Source: Pelagibacteraceae bacterium (GTDB lineage: Bacteria > Pseudomonadota > Alphaproteobacteria > Pelagibacterales > Pelagibacteraceae). Taken from it: a DNA stretch of 59,539 nucleotides. The position numbers and the translations under genes were made by a program. Below, one piece after another: positions 9,877-21,509 of this stretch. The first letter of the stretch is position 1. Every line of letters starts with the position of its first letter. The notes under the pieces were generated by a model. It did no database searches. It had not been told where the DNA came from and was given only the letters and a program-made list of their open reading frames with translations. The stretch is taken from the NCBI GenBank assembly GCA_008638015.1, contig VTPD01000004.1:1-59539 (forward strand), written 5' to 3'.

Positions 9877-10391
9877 TTAAATATAACTTTCATTTCTTTA
9901 TAAATAATTTCAGAAAAATCAAAAAAATCAATTTTTTTTCCTATTTCTTTATAAATACTAGTGGTTTTGTAAGATTTGAGACTAGGGTTTTTAATTAAAT
10001 TAATTCCAATGCCAAGGATAACATAAATTTTTTTTTTAAATTTAAAACTCTCTACGAGAATACCTGATATTTTTTTTTGTTTTATAAGAATATCATTTGG
10101 ATATTTTATAGCTAATTTATTTTTCATTATATATTTTGAGAAAACATTAATGACTAATTTTAAAGCTTCAAACTGAATCTGTGAAACTTGTGAATAATTA
10201 TTTACAGGAAAAAAAAATGAACTAAAAAAATTTCCTCTTTGAGAAATCCATTTATTTCCAAATCTACCCCTGCCTTTAGATTGATAATTACTAACTACCA
10301 ATCCATATTTAATATTTTCTTCTTCAATTAATTTTTTTGCTTCATTATTAGTGCTATCTACTTCATTAAAATAAAAAATAGCGGGATGCAT
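9867..10391 (-). CDS. birA: biotin-[acetyl-CoA-carboxylase] ligase, minimal form
   Basis: BirA attaches biotin to the carrier lysine of AccB, which is encoded at 48064-48483. The 174 aa protein is only the catalytic domain. The biotinoyl-AMP loop is KGRGRFGNKW at 39-48, the catalytic lysine region is IKYPND at 95-100, and KISGILVE and ILGIGINL follow. There is no N-terminal helix-turn-helix, so it cannot repress transcription as the E. coli protein does, and the C-terminal SH3-like domain appears to be lost or very short. It follows nuoN after six bases. Confidence 0.93.
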   Translation of the reverse strand: MHPAIFYFNEVDSTNNEAKKLIEEENIKYGLVVSNYQSKGRGRFGNKWISQRGNFFSSFFFPVNNYSQVSQIQFEALKLVINVFSKYIMKNKLAIKYPNDILIKQKKISGILVESFKFKKKIYVILGIGINLIKNPSLKSYKTTSIYKEIGKKIDFFDFSEIIYKEMKVIFKCF

Positions 10392-10397
10392 AAAACT

Positions 10398-11816
10398 TTA
10401 TTTTATTGCAGCTGTAGCAATATTCGTAAAAAAAGTAAAAATTGAAGGATTTAAAAAATAAAATAATATTATTAAAGTTGAAAATGCTAATGAAAATTTT
10501 ATTCCATTGCTACTTATTGGATCAAATTTTTCTTGGCTTGGATCAAAATATATAATTTTAATAATTCTCAAGTAATAAAATGCTGAAATAACAGAGGTAA
10601 CCAATCCAATCACTGCTAAAGTATAAAATTCAACTTTAACTACGGCCATAAAAATATAAAATTTAGCAAAAAAGCCTGCTAGAGGAGGAATTCCTGCTAG
10701 TGAAAATAAAATTACCACAAAGGACAAGGCAACCAGTGGATGATTTTTAGATAGACCAGATAAATCTCGAATATTTTCTAAATAAATATTTTTTCTCTTC
10801 ATTACTAAAATACAAACAAATGAGCCAATACTCATCACAACATAAATCAAAACATATAAAATTGTTGAAGCCACACCATCTTTTGTTCCAGTCACTAAAC
10901 CGGCTAGCGCATATCCCATGTGGCTAATGCCGCTATAAGCCATAAGTCTTTTAATATTGCTTTGTCCAATTGCAGCGACAGCACCTAAAATCATAGATGC
11001 AACTGAAATAAAAATTAAAATTGTTTGCCATTCAATTACAATATTTCCAAAAGGAACATATAAAATTCTTATTATTGCAGCCATACCGGCAACTTTTGGC
11101 GCTAATGCAAAAAAAGCAGTTACAGAAGTTGGGGAACCCTCATATACATCTGGTGTCCACATATGGAAAGGTACTGCTGAAATTTTAAATGCCAGACCTA
11201 CTAAAATAAAAACAAGTCCAAACAGAAGAGCCAAATTATTTGCATCAAAAGATTTAGCAATAATGTAGTAGTTGGTTGATCCTGTAAAACCATAAATTAA
11301 AGAACAACCATACAATAACAGCCCAGAAGAAAGCGCTCCAAGTACAAAGTATTTCACACCTGCTTCCGTAGATTTGATAGAGTCTCTATTCAGAGAAGCA
11401 AGAACGTACAAAGATAAAGATTGCAACTCAATTCCCAAATATAATCCCATAAGATTATTAGAACTCACCATTACAAACATTCCTAAAATAGATGTTAAAA
11501 CTAAAATAGGATACTCAAATTGGTTAATAGAACTATTTTTTATATATTCATTTGTAAAAAACAAAGCTATCGCGCTACTGCCCAAAATAAGAATTTTCAT
11601 AAATATAGAAAAAGAATCTACTAGATAATTTTGTGAAAATAACTCGTTACTTATGTCATTGTTAATATAAACAACAGGTATAAGTAATAGTAGGCCTATG
11701 CTTGAAAATCTTATTATTAGATTAAAACTATTTTTCTTAAAAACACCCAGCATTAATAAACCTATAGTAAGTAGAGATAAAAAAATTTCAGGATAAATTA
11801 AATTTAAGTTTTCCAT
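10398..11816 (-). CDS. nuoN: NADH-quinone oxidoreductase subunit N
   Basis: NuoN is one of the three antiporter-like membrane subunits of complex I that pump protons. It is 472 aa with about 14 transmembrane helices and the family's KYFVLGALSSGLLLYG and FHMWTPDVYEGSPTSVTAFF segments. The start at 11816 directly abuts the nuoM stop with no gap. It is the last nuo gene; birA follows after six bases. Confidence 0.97.
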   Translation of the reverse strand: MENLNLIYPEIFLSLLTIGLLMLGVFKKNSFNLIIRFSSIGLLLLIPVVYINNDISNELFSQNYLVDSFSIFMKILILGSSAIALFFTNEYIKNSSINQFEYPILVLTSILGMFVMVSSNNLMGLYLGIELQSLSLYVLASLNRDSIKSTEAGVKYFVLGALSSGLLLYGCSLIYGFTGSTNYYIIAKSFDANNLALLFGLVFILVGLAFKISAVPFHMWTPDVYEGSPTSVTAFFALAPKVAGMAAIIRILYVPFGNIVIEWQTILIFISVASMILGAVAAIGQSNIKRLMAYSGISHMGYALAGLVTGTKDGVASTILYVLIYVVMSIGSFVCILVMKRKNIYLENIRDLSGLSKNHPLVALSFVVILFSLAGIPPLAGFFAKFYIFMAVVKVEFYTLAVIGLVTSVISAFYYLRIIKIIYFDPSQEKFDPISSNGIKFSLAFSTLIILFYFLNPSIFTFFTNIATAAIK

Positions 11817-13319
11817 TTATTTAATAGAGGCCTGTTTTAAGATTAGTAATTTTTCATTATAGACAGAAATAACATTCTCCACACTGACTGAGATTGTATC
11901 TAAAATAATATTTGGAAAAACGCCAAGTAAAATAGTTAAAAAAACTAAAGGCAAAAGTGTCGCTAATTCAGTTTTGTTTATTTCTTTCAATAATTTTACA
12001 TTATCATTTGCGACGGCACCAAATATTACTCTTCTATAAAGCCACAAACTATAGCATGCTGATAATACGACTCCTGTAGCAGCAAAAAAAGCCACTAAAT
12101 AATTTGCTTTAAAAGCACCTATCAAAACCAAAAACTCTCCAACAAATCCACTTGTTCCGGGAAGACCTAAGCCTGCAAGAATAAATACTAAAAAAATAAC
12201 TGAATATCTTGGCATCGTATTAACCACTCCACCATATTCTGAAATTTCTCTGGTATGCATTCGGTCGTAAACAACTCCTACGCATAAAAATAATGCTGCA
12301 GACACAATTCCATGACTAATCATTTGGAATATACTTCCTTCTATTCCTTGTGAATTAAAAGCAAAAATACCAATAGTAACAAAACCCATATGAGCTACAG
12401 ACGAATATGCAATCAATTTTTTCATATCTTTTTGCATCAATGCAACTAAGGAAGTGTAAATTACGGCAACAATGCTCAAAGCAAAAATAAGAGGGGCAAA
12501 ATAAGCTGATGCAATTGGAAAAAATCCTAATGAAAATCTAATAAAACCATATCCAGCCATTTTTAATAAAATTGCTGCAAGAATAACTGAACCAGAAGTT
12601 GGTGCTTCAACGTGTGCGTCTGGTAACCAAGTATGTACAGGCCACATGGGAGTTTTAACTGCAAAAGAAGCAAAAAAACCAAGCCATAACCAATATTGAT
12701 ATTTTTGATCAATATTAAAAGATAAAATTGTTTGAATATCAGTAGTGCCGGTTTCTAAATATATAAAAATAATTGCAACAAGCATAAACACAGAACCAAA
12801 AAGTGTATACAAGAAAAACTTAAAGGCTGCATAAACTCTTCTTATACCACCCCAAATCCCAACGATTAAAAACATTGGAATTAAGCCTGCCTCAAAAAAT
12901 AAATAAAAAATAAATAAATCTAAAGAACAAAAAACACCTAGCATCATTGTTTCCATGACCAGCAAAGCAATAAAAAAATCTTTTGTTCTATTTGTTACAC
13001 TGTTGTAAGTGGCAACAATACAAATTGGAGTTATAAAAGCAGTTAAAACAACAAATAGAATTGAGATACCGTCGACACCGACCCTATAATTAATAAAGTC
13101 TACAATCCATTTTTTATTTTCAACAAATTGAAAATCTTTTGTTGTGTTATCAAATTGTAACCACAAAAAAAGTGACATTATAAAAACAAGTAATGATGTT
13201 AGTAGAGAAACTCTAAAGCTAGTTTTTTTAACTTTTATTTCATCTCCGCTATTCAATAAAATAAAAAGTACGCCTACCAATGGTAAAAAAATAATTATTG
13301 ATAAAATTGGAAAATTCAT
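11817..13319 (-). CDS. nuoM: NADH-quinone oxidoreductase subunit M
   Basis: NuoM is an antiporter-like proton-pumping subunit of complex I. It is 500 aa with about 14 transmembrane helices. Diagnostic stretches include LFYLFFEAGLIPMFLIVGIWGG-like sequence around residues 135-155, which carries the key membrane glutamate, and the lysine- and histidine-bearing TPMWPVHTWLPDAHVEAPTS segment. The ATG at 13317-13319 follows the nuoL stop by three bases. Confidence 0.97.
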   Translation of the reverse strand: MNFPILSIIIFLPLVGVLFILLNSGDEIKVKKTSFRVSLLTSLLVFIMSLFLWLQFDNTTKDFQFVENKKWIVDFINYRVGVDGISILFVVLTAFITPICIVATYNSVTNRTKDFFIALLVMETMMLGVFCSLDLFIFYLFFEAGLIPMFLIVGIWGGIRRVYAAFKFFLYTLFGSVFMLVAIIFIYLETGTTDIQTILSFNIDQKYQYWLWLGFFASFAVKTPMWPVHTWLPDAHVEAPTSGSVILAAILLKMAGYGFIRFSLGFFPIASAYFAPLIFALSIVAVIYTSLVALMQKDMKKLIAYSSVAHMGFVTIGIFAFNSQGIEGSIFQMISHGIVSAALFLCVGVVYDRMHTREISEYGGVVNTMPRYSVIFLVFILAGLGLPGTSGFVGEFLVLIGAFKANYLVAFFAATGVVLSACYSLWLYRRVIFGAVANDNVKLLKEINKTELATLLPLVFLTILLGVFPNIILDTISVSVENVISVYNEKLLILKQASIK

Positions 13320-13322
13320 AAA

Positions 13323-15233
13323 TTAAAAAATAATGATGTATGTTAATAAAATAGATAAACCTATAAGTATTACAAAAGCATAGTGATACAAAAAACCACT
13401 TTGAAATTGTACTGCTCTATCAGAAACTAATTTAACTATCTTTGCAAATCCATTAGGACCAAAACCATCTATAATTAATATATCTCCTATATTCCAAAAA
13501 AATTTTCCAATTTTTTTTGCAGGATTAACAAAAATAAAATCATATAACTCATCAAAATACCATTTGTTCAATAAAAAATTATATAAAGGTTTATTTGTAT
13601 CAATAAATTGCTTTAGGAAATTTTCGTTTTTAACAAATAAATAATATGCAATAGGTATTGCGGCCAAGACTAAAGTTGGCGTAATTAATAAAAACCACAA
13701 AGGAGGATGATTCAATGTAAATTGCTTTATAAAGAAAATAGAATTATTCCAAAATTCCATGAAATAACTTCCAATAAAATAATCTTTAAAAACAAATCCT
13801 GAAAATATTGCACCGATGGATAAGCCTACCAATGGCAATAACATCACAAAAGGTGACTCATGAACTTTAGATAAATCGATATTTTTGTTTCTGAAATTTC
13901 CATGAAATGTTTTAAAAATTAATCTCCATGAATATAATGAAGTCATGAATGCAGTAAAAATACCAATAAATAAGGCATAATTTGCTAAAATTGATTTAGA
14001 TTGAAATGCAACTTCAATAATTGCGTCTTTAGAATAAAAACCAGCAAGAAATGGAAATCCTGTTAATGCGAGAGTTCCAATGATCATTAAAGCATAAGTG
14101 TAAGGAATTTTTTTCCAAACGCCTCCCATGTTACGCATATCTTGTTCCTCGTGAAAAGCATGTATTACAGATCCCGCTCCTAAAAAAAGCAAAGCTTTAA
14201 AAAAAGCATGGGTAAATAAATGAAATATTGCAATATGATAAGCGCCCAATCCTGCTGCAAAAAACATGTAACCTAACTGGCTACAAGTAGAATAAGCAAT
14301 AACTCTTTTGATATCATTTTGAACTAAACCGATTGTTGCTGCAAAAAAAGCAGTGGTTGCACCAATAAAAACAATTAGATTTAATGCAAATTGAGAATAT
14401 TCAAAAATTGGAGAACATCTTACAACTAAAAAAACTCCAGCTGTAACCATTGTGGCAGCATGAATAAGGGCCGATACTGGAGTTGGTCCCTCCATGGCGT
14501 CTGGTAACCATGTGTGCAAAACTATTTGTGCAGACTTTCCCATTGCACCGATAAATAAAAAAACACAAATAAAAGTAATCAAAGAACCTTCCATACCTAA
14601 CATGGATAATTTTTCATTTTGCAAAGAAGATATTTGTTGAAATACTTCAGAAAAATTTAGTGTGCCAAGGTATTTAAAAAGAAGAAAAATTCCAATTGCT
14701 AAACCAAAATCTCCTACTCTATTAACTACAAATGCTTTTATTGCTGCAGCGTTTGCAGATGGTTTTTTAAACCAAAACCCTATTAATAAATAAGAGGCAA
14801 GGCCAACTCCTTCCCAGCCAAAGAATAATTGTAAAAAATTATCTGATGTCACTAACATTAACATCATAAAAGTAAATAACGATAAGTAAGACATAAACCT
14901 TGGCTTGTCTGGATCATGACTCATGTATCCAATAGAATAAATATGAACCAATGCAGAAACACTAGTAACAACTACCAGCATCACTGAGGTCAAAGTATCA
15001 ATATAAATTGACCAATTTAAAATTAATTTATCAGAACTTATCCAATTAATTATTTTATAGTTGTAAATTTGTTTTCCTAAGGCAACATCAAAAAAATAAT
15101 AGATGGAGATTAAAGCCGATATAGTTACAGCTGAGCAAGTTATTAATTGGGACTTCTTATCACCGAGCGATCTACCAAAAAAACCGGCTACAAAAGAAGC
15201 TACTAACGGTAAAAAAATAAGTAAATAAGCCAT
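13323..15233 (-). CDS. nuoL: NADH-quinone oxidoreductase subunit L
   Basis: NuoL is the distal proton-pumping subunit of complex I and carries the long lateral helix. At 636 aa it has the expected length. Family segments include FFGWEGVGLASYLLIGFW near 140-155 and HTWLPDAMEGPTPVSALIHA near 245-265. The C-terminal part holds the lateral helix and final anchor. It lies between nuoK (two-base gap) and nuoM (three-base gap). Confidence 0.97.
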   Translation of the reverse strand: MAYLLIFLPLVASFVAGFFGRSLGDKKSQLITCSAVTISALISIYYFFDVALGKQIYNYKIINWISSDKLILNWSIYIDTLTSVMLVVVTSVSALVHIYSIGYMSHDPDKPRFMSYLSLFTFMMLMLVTSDNFLQLFFGWEGVGLASYLLIGFWFKKPSANAAAIKAFVVNRVGDFGLAIGIFLLFKYLGTLNFSEVFQQISSLQNEKLSMLGMEGSLITFICVFLFIGAMGKSAQIVLHTWLPDAMEGPTPVSALIHAATMVTAGVFLVVRCSPIFEYSQFALNLIVFIGATTAFFAATIGLVQNDIKRVIAYSTCSQLGYMFFAAGLGAYHIAIFHLFTHAFFKALLFLGAGSVIHAFHEEQDMRNMGGVWKKIPYTYALMIIGTLALTGFPFLAGFYSKDAIIEVAFQSKSILANYALFIGIFTAFMTSLYSWRLIFKTFHGNFRNKNIDLSKVHESPFVMLLPLVGLSIGAIFSGFVFKDYFIGSYFMEFWNNSIFFIKQFTLNHPPLWFLLITPTLVLAAIPIAYYLFVKNENFLKQFIDTNKPLYNFLLNKWYFDELYDFIFVNPAKKIGKFFWNIGDILIIDGFGPNGFAKIVKLVSDRAVQFQSGFLYHYAFVILIGLSILLTYIIIF

Positions 15234-15235
15234 AA

Positions 15236-15547
15236 TTAACCCTTTAGAGAATTGATATCCTCAACGTGAATGCTTCCTTTGTTTCTAAAAAAAACAACTA
15301 ATATAGCTAGGCCTATTGCCGCTTCTGCAGCGGCAACAGTTAAAACAAACATGGTAAATACCTGTCCTACTAAATCATTTAAATAAACTGAAAACGAAAC
15401 TAAATTTATATTTACTGCTATTAATATAAGTTCAACTGACATTAAAATAACAATTACATTTTTTCGATTTAAAAAAATTCCTATAATTCCTATAGTAAAA
15501 ACTACAGCTGATAAAAAAAGATAGTGAGCTAAAGTAATTTCAATCAT
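15236..15547 (-). CDS. nuoK: NADH-quinone oxidoreductase subunit K
   Basis: NuoK is a small membrane subunit of complex I with three transmembrane helices. A longer frame extends upstream to 15589, but the ATG at 15545-15547 is preferred: it gives 103 aa beginning [15 protein letters not shown], the usual NuoK start, and overlaps the nuoJ stop by only eight bases. The conserved glutamates lie in [15 protein letters not shown] and [12 protein letters not shown]. Confidence 0.95.
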   Translation of the reverse strand: MIEITLAHYLFLSAVVFTIGIIGIFLNRKNVIVILMSVELILIAVNINLVSFSVYLNDLVGQVFTMFVLTVAAAEAAIGLAILVVFFRNKGSIHVEDINSLKG

Positions 15548-16157
15548 TAATTTTAACACCTTTAAAATTTGGAACATCTCGCAATTCAACAGATTCGTCT
15601 CTTTCTCTAGAAACTTGAGTAGTTATATCCTGCCTTCTTAAAGAATCTTTCCTTCTAAATGTTAAAACGATTGCTCCAATCATTGCTACTAATAAAATCA
15701 AACCCGAAATTTGAAAAAATAAAATATAATCTGTGTAAATAATCATTCCAAGACTTTCAGTATTGCTTACGAGTGGTTTGGCTATTTTTTTGGTAACAAT
15801 AAATTCAGCTTTATATTTCCATGCACTTATCATCATTACTAATTCAATAAAAATGACAACTCCAATCAACATTCCAAATGGCAAATAATCTAAAAATCCA
15901 GTTTTTAGTTCTGAAAAATTAATATTAATCATCATAACAACGAACAAAAACAACACCGCAACTGCTCCAACATAAACAATTAAGGTTATCATTCCTAAAA
16001 ATTCTGCTCCAAGCATTATAAAAAGACAAGCAACACTTACAAAATCTAATATTAAAAAGAAAACAGCATGCACTGTGTTTTTTGATGATATAACCATCAC
16101 CGAAGAAGCTATTACTACAAAAGAAAAAAAGTAAAAAATAATTGCGTGCGCTAACAT
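15540..16157 (-). CDS. nuoJ: NADH-quinone oxidoreductase subunit J
   Basis: NuoJ is a membrane subunit of complex I with five transmembrane helices. It is 205 aa. The conserved [27 protein letters not shown]-type helix, around residues 50-75, is diagnostic. The C-terminus is soluble and charged. It starts two bases after nuoI, and its stop overlaps the nuoK start by eight bases. Confidence 0.96.
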   Translation of the reverse strand: MLAHAIIFYFFSFVVIASSVMVISSKNTVHAVFFLILDFVSVACLFIMLGAEFLGMITLIVYVGAVAVLFLFVVMMININFSELKTGFLDYLPFGMLIGVVIFIELVMMISAWKYKAEFIVTKKIAKPLVSNTESLGMIIYTDYILFFQISGLILLVAMIGAIVLTFRRKDSLRRQDITTQVSRERDESVELRDVPNFKGVKIND

Positions 16158-16159
16158 TG

Positions 16160-16645
16160 TTATCTATAGGATTTATCTGTTTTTATATTATGAGCTATTT
16201 CTTTCTCCCATCGATCACCGTTATCTAAAAGTTTTTCTTTATTGTAATATAATTCCTCTTTAGTTTCGGTTGAGAATTCGAAGTTTGGACCCTGAACAAT
16301 TGCATCTACTGGGCAAGCCTCTTGACACAAACCACAGTAAATACATTTAACCATATCAATGTCATAACGAGTTGTTTTTCTTGAGCCATCTTCTTTAAGC
16401 TCTGCATCAATTGTAATTGCTTGGGCGGGGCAAATGGCTTCGCATAATTTGCAGGCTATACATCTCTCCTCTCCATTTGGATATCTTCTTAATGCATGTT
16501 CACCTCTAAATCTTGGACTTAACGGTCCTTTTTCAAATGGATAGTTGACTGTAGCTTTAGGTTTAAACATATACTTAATTGCCAACAATAATCCTTTAAC
16601 AAATTCTAATAAAAAGACTGTTTTAACAATTCGACTAAATTTCAT
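16160..16645 (-). CDS. nuoI: NADH-quinone oxidoreductase subunit I
   Basis: NuoI is the ferredoxin-like subunit carrying clusters N6a and N6b. The 161 aa protein has two C-x2-C-x2-C-x3-CP motifs: C62, C65, C68, C72 and C101, C104, C107, C111. An N-terminal amphipathic/hydrophobic segment anchors it at the membrane arm. The N-terminal [20 protein letters not shown] stretch is characteristic of alphaproteobacterial and mitochondrial (NDUFS8) forms. Confidence 0.98.
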   Translation of the reverse strand: MKFSRIVKTVFLLEFVKGLLLAIKYMFKPKATVNYPFEKGPLSPRFRGEHALRRYPNGEERCIACKLCEAICPAQAITIDAELKEDGSRKTTRYDIDMVKCIYCGLCQEACPVDAIVQGPNFEFSTETKEELYYNKEKLLDNGDRWEKEIAHNIKTDKSYR

Positions 16646-16647
16646 AA

Positions 16648-17649
16648 TTAATTAGGTAGAAGGTTAAAGTAAAATAACACAGATGAGGTTAATATTACCC
16701 ATAATAACGAAATAGGTAAAAATACTTTCCATCCTAATCTCATTAATTGATCATATCTATATCGAGGTACTATTGCCTTAACCAATGCAAAAACAAAAAA
16801 AAGTAATAAAATTTTTAAAATTAACCATATCGGTGAAGGTATTAAATTAAAAGGTGAGATATCAAGTGGTGGTAACCACCCGCCTAAAAACAAAATTGAA
16901 CCTAGGGCACACATAAGAAGAATATTTGCATATTCACCTAGCCAAAATAATGCATACATCATTCCTGAGTACTCAGTTTGATATCCAGAAACTAATTCCG
17001 CTTCCGCCTCTGGCAAATCAAATGGAGGTCTGTTTGTTTCTGCAAGTGCAGAAATAAAAAAAATTACAAACATTGGAAATAAAGGAATAGCAAACCATAT
17101 TTTTTTTTGAGCAACCACAATATCCACTAAGTTTAATGAACCTACGCACAACAACACAGTAACAATAATAAAACCTATAGAAACTTCATATGAAACCATT
17201 TGTGCAGCTGATCTTAAGGCACCTAAAAAAGGATATTTAGAATTCGATGCCCAGCCAGCCATAATTATTCCATATACACCGAGAGATGAAACAGCGAATA
17301 AATATAGAATACCTACATTAATATTAGTTACATAAAGATTTTCACCAAAAGGTATTACCGCCCAAGCCAATAGAGCAAGTGACATTGTAACGACTGGAGC
17401 TAAAACAAAAATAACCTTATTTGCTCCAGCAGGAATAATAATTTCTTTAAAAATATATTTCAGTGCATCAGCTGCTGTTTGCAATAAACCAAAAGGACCA
17501 ACTACATTTGGACCTTTTCTAAGTTGTACCAAACCCCAAACTCTTCGATCAACCCAAACGATTAATGCAACAGCAATTAACACTGGCATTAGTAAAGCTA
17601 AAATTTTTAAGCTGTCAAAAAATATTATATTTAAATATTCACTAATCAT
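16648..17649 (-). CDS. nuoH: NADH-quinone oxidoreductase subunit H
   Basis: NuoH is the membrane subunit that links the peripheral arm to the pumps and helps form the quinone site. It is 333 aa with about eight transmembrane helices. The loop [20 protein letters not shown] starting near residue 204 is the family signature at the quinone chamber. It overlaps nuoG by eight bases. Confidence 0.97.
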   Translation of the reverse strand: MISEYLNIIFFDSLKILALLMPVLIAVALIVWVDRRVWGLVQLRKGPNVVGPFGLLQTAADALKYIFKEIIIPAGANKVIFVLAPVVTMSLALLAWAVIPFGENLYVTNINVGILYLFAVSSLGVYGIIMAGWASNSKYPFLGALRSAAQMVSYEVSIGFIIVTVLLCVGSLNLVDIVVAQKKIWFAIPLFPMFVIFFISALAETNRPPFDLPEAEAELVSGYQTEYSGMMYALFWLGEYANILLMCALGSILFLGGWLPPLDISPFNLIPSPIWLILKILLLFFVFALVKAIVPRYRYDQLMRLGWKVFLPISLLWVILTSSVLFYFNLLPN

Positions 17650-19654
17650 CAGTTCCAGTTTTTTTTAATTTTTCTCTTGCAATTTTACATTCCATCATTG
17701 TAGCTGATGATCTAGCAATTTCATTGGATTGATAATAATCAAGATATTGGTAGTGAACTACAGAGTCTAAATCTAATTTTTTTTCACTAATATCTAAATT
17801 GGAATAATCTATAATCGGCAGTTCATCGATTTTTGATAATGAAGGAAAGGACTCGAATAATTTAATTCTGAGTTCCTCAATTGTATTAAATTTAAGGGTT
17901 TTGTTTAACGTTTCTGATAAAGCTCTTAATATTTTCCAATCCTCTTTTGCATTTCCTGGAGGATATGAGGCCCTATAAGCTGACTGAACCCTTCCTTCGA
18001 GATTTACATACAGTCCATCTTTTTCAGTAAAAGCTGCTCCTGGTAAAATTACATCAGCAATTTTTGCGTTTTTACTAGCATGTGATCCTTGATAAATAAT
18101 AAACTTATTTTTTTTATCGATGTTAATTTCATCAGCTCCTAACAAATACAAAATTTCATTTTGAACAACATTTTCTATTAAATTATATGCTCCTATCATT
18201 ATAGCTCCAACTGATGAGGCGGATTGATGAAGAATATTTAAAGCATTGAGTTGATTATATTTTTTTAAAATTAATTTTGAAGTTTCAATTACAAATTGAC
18301 CTTGAAGCGAATTTAAAACAGACTCACCAATAATAAACATTGGTTTTCTTGCTTTTGCTAACTTTTCAAAAAAAGAATTTTTTTCATTTAGAATATCCCT
18401 TAAGATACTTAAATTATCTCCCAAGAAATTAATTTTATAAGTTTGATCTTCAGGTAAGCCTATAGAAAAAATATCTAGTTTTTTTTGAGCATAATTTTTT
18501 CTAATTCTAGCATTAACCATAGTAGCTTCAATTCTAGGATTTGCGCCAATTAATAAAATCAAATCTGAATGATCAATTCCTTCAATTGAACTATTGAATA
18601 AATAATTTCCAGGATGCGATGGATTAAAATAAAAATCTTTTTGTCTAAAATCTATAGAATTTGAACCTGCCAAACTATTAATTAAAAGTTTAAAAGCATA
18701 TATGCTCTCTAGATCAACTGTAGATCCAATTATTCCACCTACTCGAACAGTTTTGTTAATTTGATTTGAAATTTCTACAAATGCGTCATCCCAAGAACAC
18801 TCGATTAATTTTCCATTTTTTCGTACAAAAGGACTATCTATCCTATTATTTAACAGACCATCACAAGCATATCTTGTTTTATCTGAAATCCACTCTTCGT
18901 TAATTTCTTCATTTGTGCGAGGTAAAATTCTTTTCACCTCCCAGCCTTTAGTATCAACTCTAATATTGGACCCAACCGCATCCATCACATCAATGGTTTC
19001 AGTTTTTGTTAGCTCCCAAGGTCTTGCTTCAAATGCATAAGGTCTTGATGTTAATGCGCCTACAGGGCAGAGATCTATTACATTTGCTGACAACTCACTA
19101 TTAATCGTTTTTTCAAGAAAAGTAGTAATCTCCATATTTTCACCTCGATTTATTGCACCTAAATCAGGTACGCCAGCTAACTCCTCTGAAAAGCGAATAC
19201 ATCGAGTACAGTGAATACAACGGTTCATTTGGGTTTTAATTAAAGGACCCATATATTTTTCTTTTACTGATCTTTTATTTAATTCGTATCGAGAATTACC
19301 ACCACCAAACTTCATTGATTGATCTTGTAAATCACACTCTCCGCCTTGATCGCATATTGGACAGTCAAGAGGGTGATTAATAAGTAAGAACTCCATTACC
19401 CCTTCTCTTGCTTTTTTTACCATTTGTGTATTCGTATAAATAACTTGCCCTTCTGCTACTGGCATTGCACATGATGCAACTGGCTTTGGTGATTTTTCCA
19501 TTTCTACTAAACACATTCTACAATTTCCTGCTATGGATAATTTTTCATGATAACAAAATCTTGGAATTTCTTTTCCAGCTATTTCACAAGCTTGTAAAAC
19601 CGTGGTTCCATTCTCAACTTCAATTTCTATTCCATCTACTTTAACTTTAGGCAT
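17642..19654 (-). CDS. nuoG: NADH-quinone oxidoreductase subunit G
   Basis: NuoG is the large iron-sulfur subunit of the NADH-oxidising arm. The 670 aa length matches the short alphaproteobacterial/mitochondrial form. The [2Fe-2S] cluster N1b ligands are C34, C45, C48 and C62; the N5 ligands are H94, C98, C101 and C107; the N4 ligands are C146, C149, C152 and C196. The rest is a degenerate molybdopterin-oxidoreductase fold. No extra N7 cluster motif is evident. The gene overlaps nuoF by eight bases. Confidence 0.97.
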   Translation of the reverse strand: MPKVKVDGIEIEVENGTTVLQACEIAGKEIPRFCYHEKLSIAGNCRMCLVEMEKSPKPVASCAMPVAEGQVIYTNTQMVKKAREGVMEFLLINHPLDCPICDQGGECDLQDQSMKFGGGNSRYELNKRSVKEKYMGPLIKTQMNRCIHCTRCIRFSEELAGVPDLGAINRGENMEITTFLEKTINSELSANVIDLCPVGALTSRPYAFEARPWELTKTETIDVMDAVGSNIRVDTKGWEVKRILPRTNEEINEEWISDKTRYACDGLLNNRIDSPFVRKNGKLIECSWDDAFVEISNQINKTVRVGGIIGSTVDLESIYAFKLLINSLAGSNSIDFRQKDFYFNPSHPGNYLFNSSIEGIDHSDLILLIGANPRIEATMVNARIRKNYAQKKLDIFSIGLPEDQTYKINFLGDNLSILRDILNEKNSFFEKLAKARKPMFIIGESVLNSLQGQFVIETSKLILKKYNQLNALNILHQSASSVGAIMIGAYNLIENVVQNEILYLLGADEINIDKKNKFIIYQGSHASKNAKIADVILPGAAFTEKDGLYVNLEGRVQSAYRASYPPGNAKEDWKILRALSETLNKTLKFNTIEELRIKLFESFPSLSKIDELPIIDYSNLDISEKKLDLDSVVHYQYLDYYQSNEIARSSATMMECKIAREKLKKTGTDD

Positions 19655-20909
19655 TACACTTCTCTTCCATTTCTTTTCTAAAATGTCTTAATAAACCTTG
19701 CACTGGCCATGAAGAACCCTCACCAAAAGCACAAATTGTATGACCTTCAATTTGCTTAGTAACATCCATCAACATATCTATTTCTTCTATGTCCGCTTCT
19801 CCCCTTCCAATTCTCTCTAACATTCTCCACATCCACCCAGAGCCTTCTCTACAAGGAGTGCACTGTCCACAACTTTCGTGTTTATAAAATCTTGCAATTC
19901 TAGAAATGCATTTAACAATATCTTGCGATTTATCAATGACAACAATGCCTGCGGTCCCAAGTCCACTCTTCGCTTCTATTAAAGAATCAAAATCCATTAA
20001 TATTGTTTCACAAACTCTTTTTGGCAATAAAGGCATCGAAGATCCACCTGGAATAACAGCTTGAAGATTGTCCCAACCTCCTGTTACTCCGCCAGCATGT
20101 TTTTCAATTAAATCTTTTAGAGGTATGCTCATTTCCTCCTCAACATTGCAAGGGTTGTTTACATTTCCTGAAATACAAAAAATTTTTGTACCTCTATTTT
20201 TTGGTCTTCCAAAAGACGCAAACCAATCAGCTCCTCTTCTTAAAATAGTTGGAACAACTGCTACAGTTTCTACATTATTGACAATGGTTGGGCAGCCATA
20301 AAGCCCTACCAAAGCTGGGAATGGAGGTTTTAATCTAGGTTGGCCCTTGTTACCTTCTAAGCTTTCAAGTAAAGCAGTCTCTTCTCCACAAATATATGCT
20401 CCTGCTCCAAAATGGATATACATATCCAAATCCCATCCAGTGCCAGCAGCATTTTTTCCCAAATAACCTTTCTCATAGGCTTGATCAATCGCCTGCTGTA
20501 AAATTTTACCCTCATTTACATATTCTCCCCTTATGTAAACATAACAAGTGTTTGCACTAACTGCATATGAAGCAATCAAGCATCCTTCGATTAATTTTTG
20601 CGGTTCATAGCGAATAATATCTCTATCTTTACATGTGCCAGGTTCAGATTCATCTGCATTAATTACAAGATAGTGAGGTCTTCCTTCTTTAACCTCTTTA
20701 GGAGCAAAAGACCATTTAACACCTGTCGGGAAACCAGCGCCACCCCTTCCTCTTAATTCTGATTTTTTTATTTGATCTATAATCCAATCTTTTCCTTTAT
20801 TGGTAATTTCTTTTATATCTTTCCAATCACCACGCTTTATAGATGAATTTAGATCAAAACTATCATCGCCATATAAATTTGTAAAAATTCTATCTTTATC
20901 TTTTAGCAT
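19647..20909 (-). CDS. nuoF: NADH-quinone oxidoreductase subunit F
   Basis: NuoF binds NADH and FMN and passes electrons to cluster N3. The glycine-rich nucleotide site [11 protein letters not shown] lies at 53-63, and the [4Fe-4S] ligands are C347, C350, C353 and C393 ([11 protein letters not shown] and HTICAFGEG). The 420 aa length is standard. It abuts nuoE with no gap and overlaps nuoG by eight bases. Confidence 0.98.
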   Translation of the reverse strand: MLKDKDRIFTNLYGDDSFDLNSSIKRGDWKDIKEITNKGKDWIIDQIKKSELRGRGGAGFPTGVKWSFAPKEVKEGRPHYLVINADESEPGTCKDRDIIRYEPQKLIEGCLIASYAVSANTCYVYIRGEYVNEGKILQQAIDQAYEKGYLGKNAAGTGWDLDMYIHFGAGAYICGEETALLESLEGNKGQPRLKPPFPALVGLYGCPTIVNNVETVAVVPTILRRGADWFASFGRPKNRGTKIFCISGNVNNPCNVEEEMSIPLKDLIEKHAGGVTGGWDNLQAVIPGGSSMPLLPKRVCETILMDFDSLIEAKSGLGTAGIVVIDKSQDIVKCISRIARFYKHESCGQCTPCREGSGWMWRMLERIGRGEADIEEIDMLMDVTKQIEGHTICAFGEGSSWPVQGLLRHFRKEMEEKCNA

Positions 20910-21509
20910 CTAATTTTTTATTAAAGTTAAACGATCTCTTATGGGTTCAGAACCTTTTCTTCCTTTTTGAGATCCGATACTGGGTAAACTATCATCATTA
21001 AAACTTTGAAAAATTTTTTTAGCAGACTGCTCATCTAAATCTTCATAATAATCATCATTAATTTGTATCATGGGAGCATTTACACAAGCCCCCAAACACT
21101 CCACCTCAATCCAAGAGCTTTTTTTATCCTCGCTCAAATGACCTTCTTTTTCAGAAATATATTTCTTACACATATCTACAATTTTTCCAGATCCTCTAAT
21201 CATACATGGAGTTGTAGTGCATACTTGAACAAAGTATTTTCCAACCGGAGCAAGATTGTACATGGTGTAAAACGTTGCAACTTCAAAAACTTTTATGTAC
21301 GGCACTTCTAGTAGGTCAGCAATATACTGAATTCCTGCCAAAGGTATCCATCCATCATTTTGTTTTTGAGCTAAATACAATAAAGGCATAACTGCACTTT
21401 TTTTTCTTTGTTCAGGATATTTTTTTAAAATTTCATCTTTTTTTTTCAAATTAATTTCTGAAAAAATAAAGCTTTTAGGTTGTTCTTTTGCTATGTGTTT
21501 TCCACTCAT
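20910..21509 (-). CDS. nuoE: NADH-quinone oxidoreductase subunit E
   Basis: NuoE is the thioredoxin-like [2Fe-2S] subunit (cluster N1a). The four ligands are C97, C102, C138 and C142 (VCTTTPC and CLGAC). At 199 aa it is of normal length. The N-terminal [17 protein letters not shown] helix region is characteristic. Its start overlaps the nuoD stop by four bases, suggesting translational coupling. Confidence 0.97.
   Translation of the reverse strand: MSGKHIAKEQPKSFIFSEINLKKKDEILKKYPEQRKKSAVMPLLYLAQKQNDGWIPLAGIQYIADLLEVPYIKVFEVATFYTMYNLAPVGKYFVQVCTTTPCMIRGSGKIVDMCKKYISEKEGHLSEDKKSSWIEVECLGACVNAPMIQINDDYYEDLDEQSAKKIFQSFNDDSLPSIGSQKGRKGSEPIRDRLTLIKN

Noticed and set aside
15548-15589. A longer NuoK with 14 extra N-terminal residues.
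   Set aside because: The extension lies inside nuoJ and does not resemble the family; the ATG at 15545-15547 gives the standard length.
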